From the NCBI GenBank assembly GCA_030619735.1, contig JAUXAV010000008.1, positions 1-19,595 of the forward strand: a stretch of 19,595 nucleotides of DNA. The letters are read 5' to 3'. The notes beneath the pieces are model-generated. The model was not told the DNA's origin, ran no database searches, and saw only the letters and a program-made list of their open reading frames with translations. How positions within the stretch are numbered: the first letter of the stretch is position 1; every line of letters begins with the position of its first letter. The position numbers and the translations under genes were made by a program. Shown here piece after piece: positions 7,444 through 14,092 of this stretch. This DNA is from Candidatus Aenigmatarchaeota archaeon (GTDB taxonomy: Archaea > Aenigmatarchaeota > Aenigmatarchaeia > QMZP01 > JAUXAV01).

Positions 7444-7743
7444 ATGGATTTTTCAACCAGGGTTTTTGAAATCGTTAAGAGAATCCCAAGGGGTAGGGTT
7501 GCCACCTATGGAGAAATTGCCAGGGCCCTGAACACCAGGGCCTGCAGGGCAGTGGGCCAGGCCCTGAAGAAAAACCGGAACCCCCAGGTGCCTTGTCATA
7601 GAGTAATCAAATCCTCAGGGAAAATAGGGGGCTTCAGGGGGAATCAAACCCGGGAAAAGGCCAGGATTCTGAGAAGCGAGGGAATAGAAATCAGGGGGAA
7701 CAGGATAGACCTTAAAAAATATTTTTACAGATTTTCCGATTAG
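7444..7743 (+). CDS. ogt: methylated-DNA-protein cysteine methyltransferase (MGMT, short form)
   Basis: Suicide repair protein moving the alkyl group from O6-alkylguanine to its own cysteine. The PCHRVI motif has the acceptor C51, so it is a true MGMT and not an alkyltransferase-like protein (which has Trp there). The helix-turn-helix RVATYGEIARAL and arginine finger R35 (in CRAVG) are present, as is GGFRG after the active site. At 99 aa it is only the DNA-binding catalytic domain; the N-terminal RNase H-like domain of Ada/Ogt proteins is absent, as in many short archaeal forms. TTG at 7432 is an alternative start, but the GGAG at 7434-7437 sits correctly before ATG 7444. It follows map, and its stop overlaps the convergent zinc-ribbon gene by 4 nt. 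Confidence 0.94.
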   Translation: MDFSTRVFEIVKRIPRGRVATYGEIARALNTRACRAVGQALKKNRNPQVPCHRVIKSSGKIGGFRGNQTREKARILRSEGIEIRGNRIDLKKYFYRFSD

Positions 7744-7889
7744 CTCCAGAACTCATGCATCTCCCTCTCGGATTCCAGGACAATACCGAACTTGGAGAAT
7801 ACGGATGAGCAGTTTGGGCATCTGAAGACCTCCGGCTCCCTGTTCCATATCCTTCCGGATGTTCCGCATACAGGGCATCTGCTTTCCAT
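7740..7889 (-). CDS. small zinc-ribbon protein (49 aa)
   Basis: A 49-residue protein with CPVCG at residues 5-9 and CPNCSS at 24-29, one zinc ribbon with a 15-residue loop, followed by VFSKFGIVLE and a Glu/His-rich C-terminus ending in EFWS. No recognisable family beyond zinc ribbon; it could be a nucleic-acid-binding or adaptor protein. It lies 30 nt downstream of eL32 on the same strand. A long TATA-like stretch (7911-7926) over the eL32 stop would place transcription start 0-3 nt before the ATG, so it could be leaderless or cotranscribed. It overlaps the last 4 nt of the convergent MGMT gene, the same arrangement as the other zinc ribbon with polB. Real gene likely; function unknown. Confidence 0.75.
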   Translation of the reverse strand: MESRCPVCGTSGRIWNREPEVFRCPNCSSVFSKFGIVLESEREMHEFWS

Positions 7890-7910
7890 AATCATCTATT
7901 ACTCCAGAAA

Positions 7911-7926
7911 CTATATATATTATAAA
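7911..7926 (-). promoter_or_regulatory. TATA-rich promoter for the 49-aa zinc-ribbon gene
   Basis: On the minus strand reads TTTATAATATATATAG, centred about 29 nt before the ATG at 7889. It predicts a near-leaderless transcript and overlaps the eL32 stop codon. Confidence 0.5.
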
Positions 7927-8285
7927 TTGGAAACCCTCAGCTTCAGGGCCTTTGCCCTCTCTATTATGGCTTCCCTCTTGGCCCCCCCAACGCTTCCACC
8001 GATAACTACTGCCTCTTTCTTGGGGTCAATACCCTTCAGGTCCCCAGGACTGAAGACCCTGACCTCCCTGTATCCTTCCCTGTTCAGGCCCCTGACAGCC
8101 TTGGGCGAGGAATATGAAGGCTTCGGGATTCTCCCCCTGGTCTTCCTTTCAATCCTTAATTTGGAATGCCTGCCCCTGGGCCTTCTCCACTTGCTTCCGA
8201 GCCTCTTCTGCCTGAAGCTCTCCTGCCTCCTGAATTCAGGCTTTTTCTTCTTCATCCTTTTCCTGAGTTTAAGCAGATTCTTCAT
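7920..8285 (-). CDS. rpl32e: 50S ribosomal protein eL32
   Basis: Large-subunit ribosomal protein of archaea and eukaryotes, 121 aa. Recognisable: LKLRKRMKKKKPEFRRQE at the N-terminus, KRLGSKWRRPRGRHSK, the SPKAVRGLNREG signature and GGSVGGAKREAIIERAKAL near the C-terminus. The reading frame is open further upstream, but GGTGA followed by five nt and ATG at 8285 sets the start. The gene starts 17 nt inside the end of uL6, so translation is coupled. uL6-eL32 is the order of the archaeal spc operon, but the partners eL19, uL18 and uS5 do not follow. Confidence 0.96.
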   Translation of the reverse strand: MKNLLKLRKRMKKKKPEFRRQESFRQKRLGSKWRRPRGRHSKLRIERKTRGRIPKPSYSSPKAVRGLNREGYREVRVFSPGDLKGIDPKKEAVVIGGSVGGAKREAIIERAKALKLRVSNL

Positions 8286-8823
8286 CCTTGTCACCCTTGT
8301 CCACTTCAGGTTTTCCAAGTATCCAGATGCCATCCCCGAAAACTCTCCGATCACGGCCCTTGATAGTGCAGGTCTGCTCAATATTGGCGCAGGCCTGCCC
8401 CACCAGTTCCTTGTCAGCACCCGTCACTATGACCTCGTCCTTCTCAACCCTTGCCTCTGTCCCCGGGAGAAGCCTTGCAACCCTTGACTTCCTCTCGCCC
8501 AGGAAGTTCTGTATAACAAGCCTCCCCTCCTCAACCTTCAGCTTGACAGGGAAATGTGAATAGACCAGCCTCAATCTGCAGACCCAGCCATAGGAAACCC
8601 CCCCAATCATGTTCCTTGCCAGCGCCGCCCATGTCCCCAGAAGGGCGGAGGTCTTCCTCTTCCTGGACTCTGTGCTGAAAACAATCCTGCCTTTCTCAAC
8701 CCCTGTCTTTATCTCAGGGTCCTTGAACTCCCTCCTCAGTTCCCCCCTGGGCCCCTTTATGGCTAAGGAATCCCCCTCAAGGTTAACCTCAATTCCCTCA
8801 GGAATCTCAACAATCTTTTCCAT
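8269..8823 (-). CDS. rpl6: 50S ribosomal protein uL6
   Basis: Large-subunit protein near the sarcin-ricin loop and factor-binding site, 184 aa, the normal archaeal length. It shows the repeated fold: N-terminal IPEGIEVNLEGDSLAIKGPRGEL, then VIQNFLGERKSR, and C-terminal KGRDRRVFGDGIW. The tail is acidic (DKGDKDEE). A TATA box about 40 nt upstream and GTGAT in the leader support ATG 8823. It heads a uL6-eL32 pair 166 nt beyond the RNAP operon. Confidence 0.97.
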   Translation of the reverse strand: MEKIVEIPEGIEVNLEGDSLAIKGPRGELRREFKDPEIKTGVEKGRIVFSTESRKRKTSALLGTWAALARNMIGGVSYGWVCRLRLVYSHFPVKLKVEEGRLVIQNFLGERKSRVARLLPGTEARVEKDEVIVTGADKELVGQACANIEQTCTIKGRDRRVFGDGIWILGKPEVDKGDKDEESA

Positions 8824-8859
8824 ACAAAATCACTTGGATTATTATAGATTAAAAGAAGG

Positions 8860-8868
8860 TTTATAAAT
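8860..8868 (-). promoter_or_regulatory. TATA box for uL6-eL32
   Basis: ATTTATAAA on the minus strand, centred near 8864. It predicts transcription from about 8838 and a 15-nt leader that contains a GTGAT ribosome binding site. Confidence 0.55.
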
Positions 8869-8881
8869 CTTTCATGAGTAA

Positions 8882-8962
8882 TCATCTGGTAAATTGCATG
8901 TCAGGCTTCAGCTGTTCAATGACATACTTTCGTGCATGACCCTCTAATTTTAATGACTCCAT
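8882..8962 (-). CDS. possible 26-aa leaderless small ORF
   Basis: ATG to TGA, 26 residues, beginning MESLKLEGHARKYVIEQLKP. It lies alone between the RNAP operon and uL6. No family is recognised. Support: an ATTTAAAT box (8982-8989) centred about 24 nt before the ATG, the normal archaeal geometry for a leaderless gene. Against: it is very short, has no SD, and could be chance in a 166-nt intergenic stretch. It could also be a regulatory upstream region of uL6. Confidence 0.3.
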   Translation of the reverse strand: MESLKLEGHARKYVIEQLKPDMQFTR

Positions 8963-8973
8963 GATTAAAGTTT

Positions 8974-8980
8974 AAAAAAA
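8974..8980 (-). terminator. T7 terminator of the RNAP operon
   Basis: A run of seven T on the minus strand, 9-16 nt past the rpoA'' stop codon. It fits an archaeal U-tract terminator ending the rpoH-B''-B'-A'-A'' transcript. Confidence 0.5.
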
Positions 8981-8989
8981 GATTTAAAT

Positions 8990-11605
8990 TCATTTCCCCT
9001 TTTCAGCTATCCAGCCCTTCAGGGAGAAGGCTCCTGTCCCTATGGGGATTACCTGGTTCACCATCACGTTCTCCACAACGCCCCTGAAATAGTCCTTTTC
9101 GCCCCTTATGGCAGCCCTTATCAGGTGGTTCTTGGTTTCCTCAAAGGCAGCCCTGGCCAGGACCGAGGCCTTCTGCCCTGCAATCCCGTATCTTCCTATG
9201 GCCCTTATATTCCCCATAACCGTCATCAAATCCGCAAGCAGCATGGTATACCTTATGTCAACGCCAAGACCCTGCTCCTCTATGGTATACATGGACTGCC
9301 TTACTATAACGTTCCTTGCTGCCTCCACCCCCAGAACATCCAGTATCTCAAATATATTGTTGCTGGAGGTCCTTGTTACATCAACACCATCAATCTCAAA
9401 CACCTTCTTAAGATTTGAGCCCATGGTATTTATAATCCATTCACCCTCCTCCTTATTGACCACGGCCTGGGATATCCCCTTTATCCCCTTCACATGGGTC
9501 TCCAGGAGCTTGTACTTCAGTTTCCTCAGATTCTTCAAATCCATGCTCCTTGAGCTTGCAACCAGCTCGTCTCCCTCAACCTTGACATTGATGTTCCTCA
9601 GCTTGATTTTTTTGGGAAGGCCCTTCTCAGGAATCTCGAGCCTTGCAATCTTAAGGGTGTCAAGCTTGCACCTTATCTCCAGGTTTGTCAGGTCCAAAAC
9701 ATCAGAAACAATCACATCCCTGAGCTTGACCTCCTTTATGTTCTCCGCTACCTTCCTTGCCTTCTCAGGGGACTGGAAATTCTTCTCCAGATGGATTGTC
9801 ATGGTCGGGGTCTTGGGCTCCTTCCTGGCGTCAAATATCTCCAGAAGCCTCGGGAGACCCAGGGTGACCTGTATCCCTGCTGTCCCTGCGAAATGGTATG
9901 TCCGCATGGTATTATGGGTTACTATCCCGTCAAATGTTGTGAAGGTTTCTGTCCCCCCGACAGTAAAGTCATAAACGTATCTGCCCGATGGCTTTACCCG
10001 GGACACGCCTGTTATCTCATCCCAGACAACATCAGAATCATACATACTCTTCAGGACTCCAAGCTCATGGCTTATGTCAATGCCCTTCCTGGCAGAGACC
10101 TCTTCAAAAATCCCAATATGCTTCAGGAGGGCTTCCCTGCCTATCCTCTGCCTCCTGGTAAAGCTGTTCACAGACCTTGTGGGCAGGCCGAGCTTTCTTG
10201 AAACCCTGAGAAGCATATCCCCAAACCCCCCTATAGCGTCTGTGTTATCCTTATGTGTTTTCTGCCTGGAATATAGCCTGCAGAGCTGTTCCAGCCTTTC
10301 AGCCTTCCCTTCAATCGTGAAGCCTATCCTTTCCCTGAAGACCCCTGCATACTTATAGGGTACGGAAAGCGAGAATTCCCTGCCCTTGTGCTTGTTTGCA
10401 AATATCCCAAACCTGGACAGCAAAAGGGCTATGCCGTCTATAAGCTCCTTGGACCTTGAAGAAGCCCTTAACACCCTCCTGCTGACAGAAACATTGCCGT
10501 CGCCGTCAAAATATCCCCTGAGCAGGCCCGAGACAAAATCCTCCCTGCTTGAGTATGCAAAATCCGGGACCCTCTTGAGCTTTGAACCGGTGCCGCATGT
10601 CTTCTCCATCAGTCTTGACAGCTGTTTTGAATTCACCCTGATATCATGGGAGAGTGCAAAACCCCTCGTATTATCATACTCATTGTAACTGAATCCAAAC
10701 ATTCGGGCAAACTCCCTGATTCTTGAAAGGAACAGATCATTCGTATTTGAAAAGGAAACAAAATTTGGCGTGCAATTCCCTTCTGCAATATATGCGCCAA
10801 ATATCCAGCCAAGTTCTTTGGTGAGTTTTAGTGTCTCAGGGAGCCGTTTTTTGGCAAACCTCTGTTCTTTTAGTATAGGTCTTAGCTCCAGTTGCTGTAT
10901 GCAGTTTTCAGGCAGGTATTTCAGGGAGGGTATCCTCTCGCCGCATTTTAAATCTTTCCCTGACACTGAAACAACCATATTGGCGCTCCTTGTGACAAAA
11001 GAATGCGAGTCTGTTGCAACAATCCTCCTGCCTGAAAGGGTTGCAATCTCAAGCAAACTATCCGGGGACCTGTGCCTGCTGCAGGCTGTTACGGGCCTCC
11101 AGACAATCTTCTCGCCCTGTGTTATGCCCGGGACATACACGCCCTGGCCAGCCATGTCACAGACCTCCCAGCCTTCTGTGCATTCCTTCCTCAGGGAAGC
11201 CATTGCGGCATCCACGAATTCCCCTATGGTCACTATCCTTACAGCGCCATCCCGCTTGACTATCACCCTTTCACTGCCGTCTAAGGACATCTGAGTCGTC
11301 GGTTCGGAAAGCGACTGGGCGGCAACAACCCCCACCGCCTCCTCGGGGTCATAAAGAGATGCCTTGTAAATCCCCCTGGCCTTCTCCAGAAGCTCCCTTT
11401 CCCGGGATTTTGACATCCCCTTCTCCCTTGCGTATTCCCCTATATCCCTGAGAATCTTCCTGGGCATATCCGTTTCTGTTACAAGCCCTGCCATTCCGGT
11501 TACAGCCTTTGGCCTTTCCATCTTCTTAATGGGCCTTGCCTTTTGCGGCTTCTTCACGGCCTTCGGTTTGACAGCCTTCTTTTTCCTAACAGTCTTTTTT
11601 GCCAT
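8990..11605 (-). CDS. rpoA2: RNA polymerase subunit A'' with intein
   Basis: C-terminal part of the largest RNAP subunit, 871 aa before splicing and 412 after. Order: Lys/Arg-rich N-terminal tail (about 1-34); body including AAQSLSEPTTQM (95-106); intein 107-565; then the trigger-loop continuation TMRTYHFAG (566-574, His571) and VTLGLPRLLEIFDARK, ending in IPIGTGAFSLKGWI. The family consensus before the intein is GEPGTQM; here it is SEPTTQM. Only the spliced protein can form the trigger loop, so RNAP activity depends on splicing. An in-frame TTG at 11623 would overlap rpoA', but GGAG and ATG 11605 fit better. It lies 4 nt after the A' stop and is last in the operon. Confidence 0.95.
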   Translation of the reverse strand: MAKKTVRKKKAVKPKAVKKPQKARPIKKMERPKAVTGMAGLVTETDMPRKILRDIGEYAREKGMSKSRERELLEKARGIYKASLYDPEEAVGVVAAQSLSEPTTQMSLDGSERVIVKRDGAVRIVTIGEFVDAAMASLRKECTEGWEVCDMAGQGVYVPGITQGEKIVWRPVTACSRHRSPDSLLEIATLSGRRIVATDSHSFVTRSANMVVSVSGKDLKCGERIPSLKYLPENCIQQLELRPILKEQRFAKKRLPETLKLTKELGWIFGAYIAEGNCTPNFVSFSNTNDLFLSRIREFARMFGFSYNEYDNTRGFALSHDIRVNSKQLSRLMEKTCGTGSKLKRVPDFAYSSREDFVSGLLRGYFDGDGNVSVSRRVLRASSRSKELIDGIALLLSRFGIFANKHKGREFSLSVPYKYAGVFRERIGFTIEGKAERLEQLCRLYSRQKTHKDNTDAIGGFGDMLLRVSRKLGLPTRSVNSFTRRQRIGREALLKHIGIFEEVSARKGIDISHELGVLKSMYDSDVVWDEITGVSRVKPSGRYVYDFTVGGTETFTTFDGIVTHNTMRTYHFAGTAGIQVTLGLPRLLEIFDARKEPKTPTMTIHLEKNFQSPEKARKVAENIKEVKLRDVIVSDVLDLTNLEIRCKLDTLKIARLEIPEKGLPKKIKLRNINVKVEGDELVASSRSMDLKNLRKLKYKLLETHVKGIKGISQAVVNKEEGEWIINTMGSNLKKVFEIDGVDVTRTSSNNIFEILDVLGVEAARNVIVRQSMYTIEEQGLGVDIRYTMLLADLMTVMGNIRAIGRYGIAGQKASVLARAAFEETKNHLIRAAIRGEKDYFRGVVENVMVNQVIPIGTGAFSLKGWIAEKGK
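9911..11287 (-). mobile_element. RpoA'' intein with LAGLIDADG homing endonuclease
   Basis: 459-residue in-frame protein intron, residues 107-565 of the precursor. The N-terminal nucleophile is Ser (SLDGSERVIV) rather than Cys. Block B TxxH is ATDSHSF (T198, H201); endonuclease blocks are LGWIFGAYIAEG (265-276, acidic E275) and LLRGYFDGDG (361-370, acidic D367). Block F is RYVYDFTV...ETF and block G ends GIVTHN, followed by Thr566 as the +1 residue. All splicing and both endonuclease acidic positions are present, so splicing and possibly homing are likely. Removing it joins QM to TMRTYHFAG, the conserved trigger-loop sequence. Parts of the intein look more AT-rich than the host gene, in keeping with horizontal arrival. 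Confidence 0.95.
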
Positions 11606-11609
11606 TCTA

Positions 11610-14090
11610 TCATCTCCAGTCAATTGTTCCCCAGTCTGATTTGGCCGGGTTTATCCCGTCCTCCCCGGCCAGGAACTGGACTACCCTTCCTGCACTGTTC
11701 CTTACGGTTTTGTCCCTCATAACCTTCAGGTCCTGCAGGGCATTCACAAGCCTCCTCTGCATGTAACCGGATTTCCTGGTCCTGAGGCTCTTGTCCATAA
11801 GGCCCTCCCTGCCGTTCATTATGTTCCAGAAGACCTCAAAGGGCGTTAAAGCCTGCTTGAAGCCCCTTGCAACAAAGCCATGGGATTTTGCAGACAAATC
11901 CCCTCTCTTAAAGTGCGGAAGCGTCCTGTTGTAATACCCCCTCTTAATCCTCTGCCCCATAATAGCCTCCTGCCCCACGCAGGAGGACATCTGGGTCGTG
12001 TTCACCAGGTTGCCCTTGGCCCCGGAATTCACCATCACTATTATATCATTCATCCTGATGTTCTCCCTCACTATATCGCTTATCCTGCTGAGGCCCGATG
12101 CCAGGACGTTCAGTATCTGGGCCTCAAGGGAGTTCTCCTGGGTCATGCCCGGAAGAACCCTCATTTCACCCTTATTGTACTGGTCTATAAGCATATCGCT
12201 TTCAGTTTCTGCCTTCTTTATCTCCTCCTTTATGACCTCGTTTATCTTCTGGGGAAGGTCCAGGTCTGAGATGCCCAGGGAGAACCCCCTGCGCATAAGG
12301 TATGCCACGCCAAGCCTTCCGGCAAGGTCAATAAAGTCCTTTACAAAAAGGTTCCCTGCAACCCTCATCATCTTGCCCAGTAATTTCCCTTTGAACGCCC
12401 CGACAGCGGAAGAGTCTATTGTCCCCTGTTTTATGACGCCATTCTTCACAATGACCCATGCATCATTCGGGCATTTCTCCCTCAGGCACGTGTCGCACCT
12501 CTTGCAGCAGTTTGCCTTGAACGTGATGTCAAGGCCCTTTGGCAGGAAAAGGCTCAATACCTCCTTGCCTGTGAGCTTGTCCTTTTCAGGAAGGTTCATG
12601 TCAATCCCGGCATTGCCCAAAATCTGCAGTACCTCTTCCCTGTTCAGAACCGTCCCCTTCCTGGTAAGAAGATACATGCCTGATATCTGGTCCAGGTCAA
12701 GGCCTATTATGGGCCCGCCGAATTTCGGGGAGGTTATATTGTTCTGCACCTCCATCAGGAAGGCGGCCTCGGTCTTTGCCTCCTCTGTCTGGGGAACATG
12801 CAGGTTCATCTCATCCCCGTCAAAATCCGCGTTATACGGGGGGCACACACTCGGCGAAATCCTGAAGGTCTGGTAGGGCATCACCCTTACCCTATGGGCC
12901 ATCATTGACATCCTGTGGAGTGACGGCTGCCTGTTGAACAGGACTATGTCATTGTCCCTTAACTGCCTCTCAGCTGTCCATCCTGTTGCGATATTGTCCC
13001 TTATCTCCTTCTTGTTCTCATCCGTAACCTTTATCCGCCTCCCGTCAGGCCTTGTGACATAGTTTATCCTGCCCTCAGTTATCAGGCCCTTTATCTCCTT
13101 CATATTTATTTTCGTCAGGTATTCCGCAACCGTGAGCTCCCTTGTAATAACTTCCGGGACCCCCACCTCATTTATGGAAATCCTGGGGTCAGGGGATATC
13201 ACGGTCCTTGCCGAGAAATTGACCCTCTTTCCGAGCAGGTTGTTCCTGATTCTTCCCTCTTTGGCCTTCAGCCTCTGTATTACCCCCTTTAAGGGCCTCC
13301 CGGACCTGTGCCTTGCTATGGGAATCCCTGTCAGCTCATTGTCAAAATAGGTGGAAACATGGTACTGGATAAGCTCCCAGAGGTCATTAAGGATGAACTC
13401 CGGAGCGCCGATATCTATATTCTCCTTAAGGCTCTGGTTTATCCTTATTATGTCAACAAGCTTATGCGTCAAATCGTCTTCAGACCTTTCCCCGCCCTCC
13501 AGTGTTATGGAGGGCCTCATGGTGACCGGGGGAACCGGGAACAGCGTGAGTATAAGCCATTCAGGCCTCCCGCCCCTGAACCCCGCTGCCTTCAAATCCT
13601 TTTCAGGTATCTTTTCAAACCTCTCCCTTATAGTGGTGGGGTTGAGTTCCTCCTTCCTCTTTCCCTCATAGAATGTATAGGGCTTTTCAAACACTATCTT
13701 CCCCTGCTTTGCATCGCAATGGGGGCATTTCTGGGGAGGGCTCCTCGCCAGGTTCTTCAGGCTTGAGCCCTTCTTTGACATTATCTTGTTGCATTTCCTG
13801 CACATAATCTTTAGCAGGGTATAAACCGTTTTTGTATACAGCACATGGATTATGGGCCTTGCCAGCTCCAGGTATCCGAAATGCCCCGGGCAGTCGCCGA
13901 TTCCCCCGCTGCATGTCCTGCAATGAAGACCAGGGTCAACAACCCCCATCCTCGGGTCCATGGCCCCGCCTTCAACAGGATATCCATCCGCATCATACAA
14001 ATCAGATGTTATAATCCTTACAGTGGCCAGGGATTTTACAGTCTCCGGGGACATTATACTGAATGACATGCTGTCGATTACCGATACCAT
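11610..14090 (-). CDS. rpoA1: RNA polymerase subunit A'
   Basis: N-terminal part of the largest RNAP subunit, carrying the catalytic site, 826 aa. Seen: clamp zinc sites C57-x2-C60-x6-C67-x2-H70 and C97-x2-C100...C122-x2-C125; RQPSLHRMSMMAHRV; and the Mg-binding NADFDGDEMN (D422, D424, D426). An extra cysteine cluster, C528, C529, C532, C535 and C540, may hold another metal. No intein is present here. It starts 2 nt after rpoB' with GAGGTG as a good ribosome binding site. The protein ends GTIDWR at the A'/A'' split, and A'' begins 4 nt later. Confidence 0.98.
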   Translation of the reverse strand: MVSVIDSMSFSIMSPETVKSLATVRIITSDLYDADGYPVEGGAMDPRMGVVDPGLHCRTCSGGIGDCPGHFGYLELARPIIHVLYTKTVYTLLKIMCRKCNKIMSKKGSSLKNLARSPPQKCPHCDAKQGKIVFEKPYTFYEGKRKEELNPTTIRERFEKIPEKDLKAAGFRGGRPEWLILTLFPVPPVTMRPSITLEGGERSEDDLTHKLVDIIRINQSLKENIDIGAPEFILNDLWELIQYHVSTYFDNELTGIPIARHRSGRPLKGVIQRLKAKEGRIRNNLLGKRVNFSARTVISPDPRISINEVGVPEVITRELTVAEYLTKINMKEIKGLITEGRINYVTRPDGRRIKVTDENKKEIRDNIATGWTAERQLRDNDIVLFNRQPSLHRMSMMAHRVRVMPYQTFRISPSVCPPYNADFDGDEMNLHVPQTEEAKTEAAFLMEVQNNITSPKFGGPIIGLDLDQISGMYLLTRKGTVLNREEVLQILGNAGIDMNLPEKDKLTGKEVLSLFLPKGLDITFKANCCKRCDTCLREKCPNDAWVIVKNGVIKQGTIDSSAVGAFKGKLLGKMMRVAGNLFVKDFIDLAGRLGVAYLMRRGFSLGISDLDLPQKINEVIKEEIKKAETESDMLIDQYNKGEMRVLPGMTQENSLEAQILNVLASGLSRISDIVRENIRMNDIIVMVNSGAKGNLVNTTQMSSCVGQEAIMGQRIKRGYYNRTLPHFKRGDLSAKSHGFVARGFKQALTPFEVFWNIMNGREGLMDKSLRTRKSGYMQRRLVNALQDLKVMRDKTVRNSAGRVVQFLAGEDGINPAKSDWGTIDWR

Positions 14091-14092
14091 AC

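Noticed and set aside
7792..8487. Long + strand ORF of 231 aa
   Set aside because: It lies antisense over the zinc ribbon, eL32 and part of uL6, whose families are clear, and its Leu/Phe/Ser-rich product is typical of an antisense shadow.
9108..9974. + strand ORF of 288 aa
   Set aside because: Antisense to rpoA'' C-extein; low-complexity Ser/Leu/Phe product.
11606..11623. TTG start for RpoA'' overlapping rpoA'
   Set aside because: ATG 11605 has GGAG upstream and removes the 14-nt overlap.
11998..12876. + strand ORF of 292 aa
   Set aside because: Antisense to rpoA' including its NADFDGD motif; no domain of its own.
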